Source: Liquorilactobacillus hordei DSM 19519 (lineage in GTDB: Bacteria; Bacillota; Bacilli; Lactobacillales; Lactobacillaceae). From it: a DNA stretch of 64,000 nucleotides. The stretch spans positions 620,001-684,000 of the forward strand of contig NZ_CP049303.1 in assembly GCF_019443985.1 (NCBI RefSeq), given 5' to 3'. Under the pieces are notes generated by a model that was not told the DNA's origin, did not search any database, and saw only the letters and a list, made by a program, of their open reading frames with translations. Both the position numbers and the translations under genes were made by a program. Shown piece after piece: positions 21,178 through 30,468 of this stretch. Position 1 is the first letter of the stretch. Every line of letters starts with the position of its first letter.

Positions 21178-22028
21178 ATTATACGTATCAACCCAATACG
21201 CCTTTTGAGCAACAGGCACTCAGTGATGTATCAGTTGAAATCCCGAGTGGTAGTTATACTGCTTTAATCGGACATACCGGTAGTGGGAAATCGACTTTTT
21301 TGCAACATTTGAATGGGTTGTTACGACCTACAAGTGGTGAAATTCAGATAGGTAAACAAGTGATTAATGCTGAAACCAAAAATAAACAGCTAGGTGAACT
21401 TCGTAAGCATGTTGGAGTTGTATTTCAATTTCCTGAAGCTCAGTTGTTTGAAGAGACTGTAATTAAAGATATAGCATTTGCACCAAAGAATTTTGGCAAA
21501 ACTGAAGAAGAGGCAGAAGTAATTGCACGAAGAATGGCGCATCAAGTAGGGCTGGATGATGATTTATTAGTAAAGTCACCTTTTGAATTATCTGGTGGTC
21601 AAATGAGAAGAGTTGCAATCGCTGGTATTCTGGCAATGGAGCCCGAGGTCTTGGTATTAGATGAGCCTACCGCTGGATTGGATCCCAAAGGACGACTTGA
21701 AATGATGCGGATGTTTAAACGCTTGAAGGATGAACAAAACTTAACAGTGATTTTAGTTACTCATCAAATGGATGATGTTGCTAATTACGCTGATAATGTA
21801 ATTGTTTTGGAAGAAGGAAAAATGATTGCTAATGGAACTCCTAGTGAAATTTTCTCGCAGCCAGATTGGTTAGTAGCACATCATCTTGCGCTACCCAAGG
21901 CTGGTGAATTTGCTTTAGAATTTGAGCAGAAAACCGGAATTAAATTTTCAACCTTGCCTTTGACAGAATTCTCTTTAGCACAAAAAATTGCGTCCTTGTT
22001 GCATGGGGGTGATGTGAATAATGGGTAA
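21153..22028 (+). CDS. ecfA2: ECF transporter ATPase EcfA2
   Basis: The second ATPase has 291 residues with Walker A GHTGSGKS, signature LSGGQMRR and Walker B LDEPTAGLD, plus the C-terminal extension typical of CbiO proteins. ATG 21153 lies inside the end of ecfA1 (25-nt overlap), and its own end overlaps ecfT by 8 nt, so the three subunits are translationally coupled. Confidence 0.93.
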   Translation: MAIIFKAVNYTYQPNTPFEQQALSDVSVEIPSGSYTALIGHTGSGKSTFLQHLNGLLRPTSGEIQIGKQVINAETKNKQLGELRKHVGVVFQFPEAQLFEETVIKDIAFAPKNFGKTEEEAEVIARRMAHQVGLDDDLLVKSPFELSGGQMRRVAIAGILAMEPEVLVLDEPTAGLDPKGRLEMMRMFKRLKDEQNLTVILVTHQMDDVANYADNVIVLEEGKMIANGTPSEIFSQPDWLVAHHLALPKAGEFALEFEQKTGIKFSTLPLTEFSLAQKIASLLHGGDVNNG

Positions 22029-22818
22029 GATTTTGTTAGGAAGGTATGTCCCGGGTGATTCAGTTGTCCATCATATGGATTCTAGAGCAAAATTAATTCT
22101 GAGTTTCTTCTTTATCATTATTATTTTTCTAGCTAATAATTGGCAGTCATATGTTTTATTGTTTATTTTAACAATAGGAAGCATTATGGCAGCAAAGGTT
22201 AACTTTGGTTTTTTTATCAAAGGTGTTCGGCCGTTAATTTGGCTTATACTATTCACGGTTTTGTTGCAAGTCTTTTTTAGTAGTGGTGGAACTGTTTTTT
22301 GGAAATGGGGACCCTTTAATTTATCTTATTATGGCTTGGTTAATGGTGCGTATGTTTTTTGCAGATTTGTGTTAATTATTTTTATGTCAACACTACTAAC
22401 ATTAACGACTGCACCACTTGAAATTGCGGATGCACTTGAAAAATTAATGATGCCTTTGAAGAAAATCAAAGTTCCAGTTTATGAGATTTCTTTGATGCTA
22501 TCAATTGCACTACGATTTGTCCCAACTTTGATGGATGAAACTGCCAAAATTATGAATGCTCAACGTTCACGTGGAGTGAATTTCGGTGAAGGAAGTATCA
22601 TGCAACAAATCAAGTCAGTTATTCCATTACTTGTTCCGTTATTTGTTAGTTCATTCAATCGTGCTGAAGAGTTGGCAACAGCGATGGAAGCGCGTGGCTA
22701 CCGCGGTGGTGAAGGAAGAACCAAGTATCGAGTTCATTATTGGCATACAGGTGATACTGTTGGGTGTGTTATTTTCGTGGCCGTCATGATTATTTTACTA
22801 TTTGTGCGCCATTGGTGA
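22021..22818 (+). CDS. ecfT: ECF transporter transmembrane subunit EcfT
   Basis: EcfT links the ATPases to exchangeable substrate-binding S proteins in the membrane. It has 265 residues with several N-terminal membrane spans and two coupling-helix motifs, RSRG (about 181-184) and EARG (about 221-224), which fit the Ala-Arg-Gly signature. No S component is in this operon; one candidate lies at 40359-40952. Confidence 0.93.
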   Translation: MGKILLGRYVPGDSVVHHMDSRAKLILSFFFIIIIFLANNWQSYVLLFILTIGSIMAAKVNFGFFIKGVRPLIWLILFTVLLQVFFSSGGTVFWKWGPFNLSYYGLVNGAYVFCRFVLIIFMSTLLTLTTAPLEIADALEKLMMPLKKIKVPVYEISLMLSIALRFVPTLMDETAKIMNAQRSRGVNFGEGSIMQQIKSVIPLLVPLFVSSFNRAEELATAMEARGYRGGEGRTKYRVHYWHTGDTVGCVIFVAVMIILLFVRHW

Positions 22819-22842
22819 GTATAAGTGAATGTGAGGAATTAG

Positions 22843-23610
22843 ATGTCAAAAAGGTATATGATAACGTTGGCTTATGATGGAACAAACTTTGCAGGCTTTC
22901 AAAGCCAACCCAAGCAGCGAACAGTGCAAGATGTCTTAGAAAAAGCAGTTAATAAGATGAGTACAGCAAAAGAGTTTGTCCATGTTTTTGGTTCAGGGAG
23001 AACGGATGCAGGAGTCCATGCATATGGTCAGATAGTTCATTTTGATCTTGAAAATGATATTCCTGAGCAAGGAATTGTTAATGGATTAAATAGTATGTTA
23101 CCGCTAGATATGCAAGTTGTAGCTGCAAAAATTGTCCCAAAAGAATTCCATGCACGCTTCACGGCACATGGAAAGCGCTACTTGTATCGCGTAAGTCGCG
23201 GACGATTTGTTGATCCATTCAAGCGGTTCTATACAGGACATTATAAGTACCCATTAAATATTGAATTAATTAAAGAAGCAATGCCAGACGTGATTGGAAC
23301 GCATGATTACTCAAGTTTTGTGGCTTCAGGAAGTCAGACCAAGAGTCATGTGCGAACTATCTATGATGCAACTGTTATGGAAGACAAAGAAAATGATGAA
23401 GTAATTTTTGAGTTTTATGGCAACGGCTTTTTATATAATCAGGTGCGAATAATGGTAGCGGCCTTACTTGAAATCGGCAATGGTAAGCGGCCAGTTCATG
23501 ATTTTTTGCGTTTATATGAGGTTAAAGATCGTAATGAATGTCGGGCAACTGCACCAGCAAGTGGGCTGTATTTAAAAAAGGTATATTATAACGTGGAAAA
23601 TAATAAATAA
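22843..23610 (+). CDS. truA: tRNA pseudouridine(38-40) synthase TruA
   Basis: TruA makes pseudouridine at positions 38-40 of the tRNA anticodon arm. The 255-residue protein has the catalytic aspartate in [11 protein letters not shown] (about 49-59). It lies 24 nt after ecfT, as in many Firmicutes, and precedes rplM-rpsI. Confidence 0.95.
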   Translation: MSKRYMITLAYDGTNFAGFQSQPKQRTVQDVLEKAVNKMSTAKEFVHVFGSGRTDAGVHAYGQIVHFDLENDIPEQGIVNGLNSMLPLDMQVVAAKIVPKEFHARFTAHGKRYLYRVSRGRFVDPFKRFYTGHYKYPLNIELIKEAMPDVIGTHDYSSFVASGSQTKSHVRTIYDATVMEDKENDEVIFEFYGNGFLYNQVRIMVAALLEIGNGKRPVHDFLRLYEVKDRNECRATAPASGLYLKKVYYNVENNK

Positions 23611-23624
23611 TTAACTGATTTTGA

Positions 23625-23653
23625 TTGACTTTAGGCATGAAAAAAAGTATCAT
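23625..23653 (+). promoter_or_regulatory. Promoter of rplM-rpsI
   Basis: TTGACT (23625-23630), 17-bp spacer and TATCAT (23648-23653). Confidence 0.7.
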
Positions 23654-23664
23654 AATATTTGGTA

Positions 23665-23711
23665 TTGTTTGCCCCACGGTAGGCCCCGGAAACTTATTTT
23701 GTGTCAAACAA
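23665..23711 (+). ncRNA. Putative L13 leader hairpin
   Basis: TTGTTTG (23665-23671) pairs perfectly with CAAACAA (23705-23711) and encloses a GC-rich segment CCCCACGGTAGGCCCC. It lies directly between the promoter and the rplM ribosome binding site. Rfam describes a ribosomal-protein L13 leader in low-GC Gram-positives at this position. Placement and stem fit, but the covariance match was not tested. Confidence 0.6.
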
Positions 23712-23736
23712 GCATATACAAATGGAGGAAATAAAC

Positions 23737-24180
23737 GTGCGTACAACATATATAGCAAAACCAGGCGAAATCGAACGTAAATGGTACGTAGTAGATGCAA
23801 CCGATGTTCCTTTGGGACGTCTATCTTCAACTGTTGCTTCTATCTTACGTGGTAAAAATAAACCAGTATTTACACCAAATGTTGATACAGGTGACTTTGT
23901 TATTGTTATCAATGCAGAAAAGATTGCTTTAACAGGTCGTAAAGCAACAAGAAAAATTTATTATCATCATACAGACCATCCAGGTGGTTTGAAGAGCCGT
24001 ACAGCTGGTGATTACCGTGAAAAAGATCCTGAGAAGTTAATTGCTTTATCCATCAAAGGAATGCTTCCAAAGGGTACACTTGGTAAAGCTCAAGCTAAGA
24101 AGTTACATGTTTATCGTGGTGCAGATCACAAGCATGAAGCTCAACAACCAGAAGTATTGGATATCACAAACTTAATCTAG
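23737..24180 (+). CDS. rplM: 50S ribosomal protein L13
   Basis: L13 is an early 50S assembly protein. The GTG at 23737 gives 147 residues beginning [21 protein letters not shown], aligned with Bacillus L13, and sits behind TGGAGG. An in-frame GTG at 23701 falls in the leader hairpin and is rejected. It likely shares autogenous control with rpsI. Confidence 0.97.
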   Translation: MRTTYIAKPGEIERKWYVVDATDVPLGRLSSTVASILRGKNKPVFTPNVDTGDFVIVINAEKIALTGRKATRKIYYHHTDHPGGLKSRTAGDYREKDPEKLIALSIKGMLPKGTLGKAQAKKLHVYRGADHKHEAQQPEVLDITNLI

Positions 24181-24192
24181 GAGGAAACTTAA

Positions 24193-24585
24193 TTGGCTCA
24201 AGTACAATATAAAGGCACTGGCCGTCGCAAGAATTCTGTTGCTCGTGTACGTTTAGTACCAGGTACAGGTAAGATTGTTATGAACGGCAAGCCTGCAGAA
24301 GAATATGTTCCATTTGCAAACTTACGCGAAGTTATGGTTCAACCATTTGACGTTACAGAAACAAAGGATTCATATGATGTTCTTGTTAACGTTGATGGTG
24401 GCGGCTTCTCTGGTCAAGCTGGTGCAACACGTCATGGTATTGCACGTGCATTGCTTGAAGTAGATCCTGATTTCCGTGGCGTCTTGAAACGTGCTGGTCT
24501 CTTGACTCGTGATGCACGTATGAAAGAACGTAAGAAACCAGGTCTTAAGAAAGCTCGTAAGGCTTCACAATTTTCAAAACGTTAA
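24193..24585 (+). CDS. rpsI: 30S ribosomal protein S9
   Basis: S9 has a long C-terminal tail that reaches P-site tRNA. It is 130 residues long and ends in QFSKR, the conserved tail. TTG start at 24193 after TAGGAGG. It is co-transcribed with rplM (12-nt gap). Confidence 0.97.
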   Translation: MAQVQYKGTGRRKNSVARVRLVPGTGKIVMNGKPAEEYVPFANLREVMVQPFDVTETKDSYDVLVNVDGGGFSGQAGATRHGIARALLEVDPDFRGVLKRAGLLTRDARMKERKKPGLKKARKASQFSKR

Positions 24586-24603
24586 TCGTTGGTATATCAA
24601 TGA

Positions 24604-24639
24604 TAAAAACACTTCTCTTTTTGGAGAGGTGTTTTTTTT
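24604..24639 (+). terminator. Intrinsic terminator after rpsI
   Basis: AAAACACTTCTC pairs with GAGAGGTGTTTT across a short T-rich loop, followed by a T run. Confidence 0.9.
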
Positions 24640-24698
24640 ATAAAAGGAGAGCTAAAAATGGAGCGCGTAAAAGAGTAAGCTACCGTGAAAAAATTTTG

Positions 24699-24728
24699 TG
24701 GACATATTTTCGTAAAATTAAGTACAAT
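24699..24728 (+). promoter_or_regulatory. Promoter of the LysR-family gene
   Basis: TGGACA (24699-24704), 18-bp spacer and TACAAT (24723-24728). Confidence 0.5.
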
Positions 24729-24792
24729 AACAATGAAAGTACTTTGTTTATTTTAACATTAAAAAGTAATGGATTATCCAAGGAAGTCTCGG

Positions 24793-25710
24793 ATGAATTT
24801 TGAACAACTACTTTATGTTGAAGTTCTGGCGCAACATGATTCCATGCAAAAAGCTGCTGAGGTACTTCACATCAGCAAGTCAGGGTTAAGCCTCGCAATT
24901 AATCAATTTGAAAGAGAATTGGGTGTGCGTCTATTTGATAAATCATCAGCTGGAACTCAGTTAACACTTGAAGGAGGGCAGTTACTTTCCTCTATTTCAG
25001 ATATTCTTAGTTTTAAAAATAATCTTGAAAATACAGCCGCTATTGTTGCTAATCCAAAAAGATATCAAAGGATTTCAATTCATTATATGAATACGATGTT
25101 AAAATCTTTTATAAATACTTTTATTGATAACTATGCAAGTAAATTCAAAAATGCGCAATTTGATATTAGCTGTCATGAATTTGAATCTATTGTCCGTTGT
25201 GTTCATAATCAAGAAATCGATGCGGGATTTATTGCTATTAATAACATTCAGGACGCAGCCATAAAGGGTCTGGTTTTTACGCCAGTCTGTGATAGCAAGT
25301 TAGTTTTATTATGTGCCCCAGATAATTTTTTGAATACTTTGGGTAGACCAATCACCTTAGAAAATTTAAAAAAGCAGCAATTTAGTATTTTCAATGATAA
25401 ATTTCATGATGAAATTTTTGAAAAGTTACAATTTCAATGTGGCCCGTTATCCTTAATTTTAAGAATAGATGATGCATGGGCGATGAACAAAGCAATAATT
25501 AAATTAAACACAGTCTGTTTTGGCCGAATACTACAGGGTGATTTATCAAGCAATCCAAATTTTTCAAACTTAAAAACAATTGACATTGGTCATATCATTG
25601 ATGATAACTTTAAACTGGGTTGGTTGACTAATCCCAATTATATGATATCTGAGAAAACACAGGAATTATTACAAGATATTACGACAGAAATTAAAAAAGA
25701 TGCCCAATGA
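24793..25710 (+). CDS. LysR-family transcriptional regulator
   Basis: A 305-residue protein with an N-terminal winged helix-turn-helix (MQKAAEVLHISKSGLSLAI near residues 17-35, then FERELGVRLFDK) and a substrate-binding-like effector domain. ATG 24793 follows AAGGAAG. The longer ORF from 24769 lacks a ribosome binding site. It is convergent with the broken Old Yellow Enzyme gene, so no target can be inferred with confidence. The effector is unknown. Confidence 0.85.
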   Translation: MNFEQLLYVEVLAQHDSMQKAAEVLHISKSGLSLAINQFERELGVRLFDKSSAGTQLTLEGGQLLSSISDILSFKNNLENTAAIVANPKRYQRISIHYMNTMLKSFINTFIDNYASKFKNAQFDISCHEFESIVRCVHNQEIDAGFIAINNIQDAAIKGLVFTPVCDSKLVLLCAPDNFLNTLGRPITLENLKKQQFSIFNDKFHDEIFEKLQFQCGPLSLILRIDDAWAMNKAIIKLNTVCFGRILQGDLSSNPNFSNLKTIDIGHIIDDNFKLGWLTNPNYMISEKTQELLQDITTEIKKDAQ

Positions 25711-25723
25711 AAGGGCATCTTCT
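25693..25723 (-). terminator. Intrinsic terminator for the minus strand
   Basis: Read on the minus strand, AAGATGCCC pairs with GGGCATCTT and is followed by six T. The hairpin lies inside the last codons of the LysR gene and ends the convergent transcript. Confidence 0.85.
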
Positions 25724-25728
25724 ATAAT

Positions 25729-26912
25729 CTATTTGGTCCCGTCATGAGTCACAACATCGTCCAGTTTAGTATTGGTAAGTGTCTTGAGATATTCTATCCC
25801 TGGCATAGCAAAATAGTCTGTGTTTGCAAGTAATTCAATCAAGCCAGGAGTTAAGTGAGATTTTTTAAAAGATTCTTCGTTAAACTCTAAGAAAATTTTG
25901 TCCGCCTGTCCAGTTTTAATTTTATAAGCAATTTGTGGATCAATTAAGCTTGGTCGACCTAAGCTTACAATATCTACATCATTTAAAGCATCTTCCATTT
26001 TTTCAACGGTATGAATACCACCAGCAATTAAAATAAGCGCGGGCTTTTTGACACCTTTTCCAAGTAATTGTGCGTAGTTTTTATCAGAGTCATTAGGAGT
26101 AGCTGTATAATCATTTGTCGAAAGATGCACATAATCGAATTCAAAATCCGTGGACAACTTATTAACCAATTGTTGAGATTCATGCCAAGTATAACCAATG
26201 TTGTCACCATGGACTTCTTCTGGACTAATTCGATAACCCACAATAAAGTCTTTTGGGGTATATTCTTCAACTACTCTGAAGACTTCTCGAGCAACCTCAA
26301 TAGCAAAATTCATACGTTTTTCAAGATTGCCACCCCAAAAATCATTTCGAACATTTGAAAAACTGGAAAAGAACTCTTGAAGTAAATAATGATTTGCTCC
26401 ATGAATTTCGACACCATCGAAACCACTATCAATGGCACGTTTGGTTGCGGTCCCAAAATCATGTACAATATCCCATACTTCCTCTTCAGTCAATTCATGT
26501 AATGGGTAATCAATCCAAGGAAAATCAATTTTTGAAGGTACCTCCACACGACCGCCAAGAGTAATTCGGTACTGTGCTTCACGACCTGAGTGAACTAACT
26601 AAAGAATTGCCTTATTTCCATCTTTTTTAAACCTTCAGCAATTTTTTTAAATCCTGGGACAAAGTTGTCATTATAAATTGCTAATTGTTCACGATTTGGG
26701 GCCCAAGAGCGTGAAGGACCACCATTTGGACTGACACTTGTATATTCAACGATAACCATACCTGCTGATTGTGAACGCATATTATAATAGTCAACTGTAT
26801 CCTGCGTTATTTTTTCATCTAAACCGCTATTTGTTAGCATAGGTGATTGAGCAGTTCTAGTGGAGATTGTCGCACCATGACGAAAGGTTACTTTATCTGT
26901 TAAATTTCTCAT
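25729..26912 (-). pseudogene. NADH:flavin oxidoreductase (Old Yellow Enzyme family), disrupted
   Basis: Two ORFs together cover a complete FMN-dependent ene-reductase. The first (26912-26595) holds the N-terminus to FKKIAEGLKK. The second (26547-25729) holds residues from the HGANHYLLQEFF region to the C-terminus. Two lesions separate them. Loss of one A in the A6 run at 26623-26628 shifts frame. In the restored frame an amber codon at 26599-26601 stands where Gln is expected just before LVHSGREAQY. With one base restored the locus is exactly 395 codons, which is normal for the family. The start has AAGGAGG and an extended -10 (TGTTATACT) upstream on the minus strand. Confidence 0.88.
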
Positions 26913-27077
26913 TATAAAAATGCCTCCTTATTTTTTATAAATCAAGTATAACATTTCACAATCTTTTAGGCGTTTCGGAAATATGAATATAACGTTGAGT
27001 TTTACTGAACATAGATACATGCTAAACTATTACAAATATATAGGTCTAATTTTGGAGGCTTACCACCAAATTGTGTT

Positions 27078-28169
27078 TTACACCTTTCGATAACGTTTGA
27101 GCCCAATAATGTTTAGAAATGTAAAAATAACTAAGAAGATTAAGAGAATTAACCAGTCGGTGACAATAATGTTCACGCCTTGACCTTTGACCATTACAGC
27201 TGTTAGTGCATTACCAGCATAACTCAAGGGCAATAAATAACTAATGAACTTAACCCAATGAGCCATGGTATCTAGTGGGATAATCCCAGAGAAAAAGACT
27301 TGTGGCACGACAATAATTGGGATGAATTGCATCATCTGAAATTCGGAATTGGCGAATGTTGATACAAATAAGCCAATCACAAGCGCTACTAAAGCAATTA
27401 AAATATTCGTCAGCAATACTAAGAAGAGATTTCCGACAATTTCAACTTTTAGAATATAGATTGCAAATAAGACGATTAAAATGGTTTGTAAGATTCCAAA
27501 AAGACCGTACCCAGCGAGATATCCTAAGACTAGCTGACTGCGACGAATCGGAGTTGCTAAAAGACGATCGAGGGTACCAGATGTACGTTCTCTGATAAGA
27601 GCGACTCCTGAGATTAAAAAGACAAAGAAGAAGACAAAGAAGCCAATTAAAATTGGAAAGATTTTATCAAAGAATGTACTGCTTGAACTACCATAAAGAT
27701 ATGAGCTGCTTAATTTAAAATTTGGAGTAGCTTGTTTTTTAGGACTCTGGAGTGATAATATCTCTAAAGTTGCGGATAATTCTTTAACTTTAGAGACCAG
27801 CAATGCATTAGTAAGAAGACTCTTAATTTGTGAGCTTTTTGTAGGATCCTCATTCTCATATGTGACCGCAAGTTTATTATTCTTACGCGTAACAAAGGCA
27901 TCAAGATCGTCAGCATTGATTTTTCTTGTATGATTGTGAGAATTTTGATAATGACGAATAGTAATTTTGGAATTAGGAAGTGCTTGAATAATTTTATTTG
28001 GAACATTGTCAGTAACACCGATCTTAATTTTTGCGTCATTATTCGAATTAAAAACCAAATTCATAAGTATCAAAATTAAGATGGGAGCCAATAACATTAA
28101 TGCTAGGGTTCTTTTATCTCGCAATATTTCCTTAATTACTCTGATTAGAACTGCCTTGAATTGAATCAT
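27078..28169 (-). CDS. ABC-2 type transporter permease
   Basis: A 363-residue membrane protein with one N-terminal span (about 19-39), an extracytoplasmic domain of about 130 residues, and five C-terminal spans starting near residue 170, the layout of ABC-2/YhgE-like exporters. Its start overlaps the stop of the ATPase gene by 4 nt. The substrate is unknown. The adjacent divergent TetR gene suggests drug or toxic-compound export, which is inference. Confidence 0.87.
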   Translation of the reverse strand: MIQFKAVLIRVIKEILRDKRTLALMLLAPILILILMNLVFNSNNDAKIKIGVTDNVPNKIIQALPNSKITIRHYQNSHNHTRKINADDLDAFVTRKNNKLAVTYENEDPTKSSQIKSLLTNALLVSKVKELSATLEILSLQSPKKQATPNFKLSSSYLYGSSSSTFFDKIFPILIGFFVFFFVFLISGVALIRERTSGTLDRLLATPIRRSQLVLGYLAGYGLFGILQTILIVLFAIYILKVEIVGNLFLVLLTNILIALVALVIGLFVSTFANSEFQMMQFIPIIVVPQVFFSGIIPLDTMAHWVKFISYLLPLSYAGNALTAVMVKGQGVNIIVTDWLILLIFLVIFTFLNIIGLKRYRKV

Positions 28170-28900
28170 TTTGAATTCACCTCTGCTTTGAGGAAGACTT
28201 CTTCAATACTGGTAGCATTGAACTTCTTTTTTAGTTCAGTTGGTGTACCTAGTGCGAAGATCTCCCCATTAATAATTAATCCAACTACATCACATTTTTC
28301 AGCTTCATCCATTACGTGAGTTGTCACAATAATTGCTTTTTGAGCAATTGCTAAGGTGCGTAATTGCGCCCAAATATCGAGCCGCAAACTTGGATCAATC
28401 CCAACGGTTGGTTCATCTAAAATAATCAGATTCGGATTAGCTAGTAGTGCAATTGCTAAAGAAAGACGGCGCTTCATTCCACCAGAAAAATCCGCAACAA
28501 TTTGATGCAACGAACTTGTAAGATTGACTAGTTCCATATTTTTGTTAATTGTTTTGTTTAGCGCCGGTCCTGTAATTCCCATCAGATTGCCAAAGAAAGT
28601 TAGATTTTCGAGTGCAGTCAAGTTCTCGTATAAAGCATCTGTTTGTCCCATGTAACCAATTTTTTCTAGGATTTGCCGATTGGGCATCTTTTTTTCAAAG
28701 ATTGTAGCAGACCCAGCTTCGAGTTTTTCCATTCCCAATAAGCATTTTATAGTTGTTGTCTTACCAGAACCACTAGGTCCGATTAGGCCCATTATCTGTC
28801 CGGCATTAATTTTTATCGTAATATCATTCAATACTTTTTTTTGACCAAATCTTTTAGAAGCGTGACTGATTGACGCAATTGGATAATCAGAATTCGCCAT
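28166..28900 (-). CDS. ABC transporter ATP-binding protein
   Basis: The 244-residue ATPase has Walker A GPSGSGKT, Q-loop region GYMGQTD, signature FSGGMKRR, Walker B LIILDEPTVGID and a switch histidine in VTTHVMDEAE. ATG 28900 follows AAAGGAG on the minus strand; an upstream ATG at 28930 lacks one. It pairs with the ABC-2 permease as a half-transporter system. Confidence 0.9.
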   Translation of the reverse strand: MANSDYPIASISHASKRFGQKKVLNDITIKINAGQIMGLIGPSGSGKTTTIKCLLGMEKLEAGSATIFEKKMPNRQILEKIGYMGQTDALYENLTALENLTFFGNLMGITGPALNKTINKNMELVNLTSSLHQIVADFSGGMKRRLSLAIALLANPNLIILDEPTVGIDPSLRLDIWAQLRTLAIAQKAIIVTTHVMDEAEKCDVVGLIINGEIFALGTPTELKKKFNATSIEEVFLKAEVNSK

Positions 28901-28954
28901 GAATGATTCTCCTTTCTTTTTAATGTACATTGTGTTTATTATATTTATATCTGA

Positions 28955-28982
28955 AGTATAGGAGTTTCTACAGATTCTACAA
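28955..28982 (-). promoter_or_regulatory. Promoter of the ABC exporter with an overlapping direct repeat
   Basis: On the minus strand TTGTAG (28982-28977), a 16-bp spacer and TATACT (28960-28955). Two 9-bp repeats, GTTTCTACA (28964-28972) and GATTCTACA (28973-28981) on the plus strand, lie within the -35/spacer region. They may be the binding site of the divergent TetR-type regulator. Confidence 0.55.
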
Positions 28983-29048
28983 GTGAAAAAATGTGATAAT
29001 GGACAGATTGATAAAATTGGTTTTTATGTTGCAAGAGGTGGAATAAAT

Positions 29049-29600
29049 ATGAAGAAGGATTTGCGATATCAAAAGACAAAGATTGCGATTTTGAGAGCAA
29101 TTGAAGTGTTGTTACAAAATAAAGACTTTGAAAAGATTTCGATTAAGGATATTTGTGAGACAGCACAAGTCAGCCGCAGTGCATTTTACCTGCATTATAC
29201 AGATAAATATGATTTAGCTAAGCAGTGCCAACTCGAATTAGTTGAAACTGGAAATCGATTTATCAAAGAACGTGTTATTACAAAACGTGATAAGTTAATG
29301 TTGACGATGTTGAATCTTCTTTTGGGAGAAGGAAAGGTGATGGCATTATTAATTTCGAGTCATGGATCAAGCGAGATCCAAGAGAGTATTCGCGCTGTAA
29401 TGCGGCAAAATATGCAAAAAAATATTTTACCGCTTACGAACATTAAATTTGCTAATTCGACTGAGGAACGGTACTTTCTTAGCTTTTTTAGCAATGCAAT
29501 TTTTGGTGTAATTCAAGAATGGATTAATTCGGGACAAAAAGAATCACCAGAAGAAATCGTGGCGCTTGTTGATAAAAACTTTTCGTTTGAGTTTAAGTAA
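29049..29600 (+). CDS. TetR/AcrR-family transcriptional regulator
   Basis: A 183-residue protein with an N-terminal TetR HTH (ISIKDICETAQVSRSAFYLHYTDKYDL, about 26-52) and a helical C-terminal domain of the kind found in the Firmicutes TetR_C_8 group. ATG 29049 follows AAGAGGTGG; the upstream ORF extension to 28983 overlaps the intergenic control region. It is divergent from the ABC exporter, the usual arrangement for a local repressor. Confidence 0.87.
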   Translation: MKKDLRYQKTKIAILRAIEVLLQNKDFEKISIKDICETAQVSRSAFYLHYTDKYDLAKQCQLELVETGNRFIKERVITKRDKLMLTMLNLLLGEGKVMALLISSHGSSEIQESIRAVMRQNMQKNILPLTNIKFANSTEERYFLSFFSNAIFGVIQEWINSGQKESPEEIVALVDKNFSFEFK

Positions 29601-29647
29601 GGACAAGAGGTTTATTCCAAAATTAATGAAGTAGAAGGAGACTGTTA

Positions 29648-30217
29648 ATGAACATTCATCTGACAGGTGACAGCTTGATGGCACGATATGAGGGCTGTAC
29701 GCAGCCAATGATTAATGAAAAGCTTAAAGAACTAGATCGTGAACTTAGTATTACCAATACAGCACATCCAGGAGATAATACAGCAGATCTTCTTGCAAGA
29801 ATAAAAATTGAGATTCTAACAGGTAAGAAAGCCGATAAGATTTTTATCTTGATTGGGACAAATGATCTAGCAATAAACAAGCAACTTACGATTGAACAAT
29901 TCAAAGATAACCTAGTTGAGAGTATCAAGTTATTATGTACGGTGTACAAGTTGAATGAGATTTATTTCATCACACCACCACCTGTCGATGAACAAAAACA
30001 ACGTTATCGAACGAATCAAATAGTTCAAGAATATACGCTAGTGATGAAGAAGGTAGTTAAAGAAGAGCATTGCAATGTTCTAGATTTGTATCAAGAATTC
30101 ATAAATTATAGTCAATTGTCGGTCAATGAATTGTTACATGGGATGTTAGATGATGGGCTTCACTTTGGACAGGTAGGCTATCTGATATTGGCAAGAACAA
30201 TTGCGGCGGTACTTTAA
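29648..30217 (+). CDS. SGNH/GDSL-family hydrolase
   Basis: A 189-residue cytoplasmic esterase or lipase-like protein. The four SGNH blocks are visible: GDSL with Ser9, a Gly in HPGDNT, Asn in GTND, and the C-terminal DGLHFGQVGY carrying catalytic Asp and His. There is no signal peptide. It lies 47 nt after the TetR gene with AGAAGGAG upstream and may be co-transcribed. The substrate is unknown. Confidence 0.85.
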   Translation: MNIHLTGDSLMARYEGCTQPMINEKLKELDRELSITNTAHPGDNTADLLARIKIEILTGKKADKIFILIGTNDLAINKQLTIEQFKDNLVESIKLLCTVYKLNEIYFITPPPVDEQKQRYRTNQIVQEYTLVMKKVVKEEHCNVLDLYQEFINYSQLSVNELLHGMLDDGLHFGQVGYLILARTIAAVL

Positions 30218-30220
30218 GAA

Positions 30221-30249
30221 TTGCTAAGACGAAGCTAAGATGATATCAT
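30221..30249 (+). promoter_or_regulatory. Promoter of the ABC-F gene with an embedded palindrome
   Basis: TTGCTA (30221-30226), 17-bp spacer and TATCAT (30244-30249). A perfect 14-bp palindrome AGATGATATCATCT (30238-30251) covers the -10. The promoter would give a leader of about 210 nt. Confidence 0.55.
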
Positions 30250-30255
30250 CTAAAT

Positions 30256-30468
30256 AACTTATTAAACAGAAAAGAGGGGACTAATATTGCGCATCTAAAT
30301 TTCTTGCTGAAGCTGCATTAAGACTAAACATAACGATTTGAATGTTTTGTGTGCAGATTTTCAAGAAAGTTTCAGAGATGTGCAATAGTGGTCTTTTTGT
30401 GTACACTTTTATTTTCTTGAAGATAGCTGAGTATTTAACTTGCATAGTTGCAAGCGAGAGGTAAAAGT
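30256..30468 (+). promoter_or_regulatory. Long leader of the ABC-F gene with a 3-codon uORF
   Basis: GAGGGGA (30274-30280) is followed after 6 nt by TTGCGCATCTAA (30287-30298), a start-Arg-Ile-stop mini-ORF. Downstream, 30303-30317 can pair with 30352-30365, and the overlapping 30360-30368 can instead pair with 30413-30421, so two exclusive folds exist. A 6-bp hairpin (30439-30454) sits just before the GAGAGG ribosome binding site of the gene. The pattern resembles attenuators of antibiotic-resistance ABC-F genes. Confidence 0.5.

Noticed and set aside
24600..24803. 67-codon plus-strand ORF after rpsI
   Set aside because: It runs through the rpsI terminator hairpin, has no ribosome binding site and overlaps the LysR promoter.
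26595..26912. Calling the 105-codon ORF a separate small gene
   Set aside because: It is the N-terminal part of the Old Yellow Enzyme homologue whose remainder lies directly downstream in another frame.
30303..30468. Considered an intrinsic terminator in the ABC-F leader
   Set aside because: AGTG...CACT with a T-rich tail near 30388-30415 gives only a 4-5 bp stem, too weak to call.
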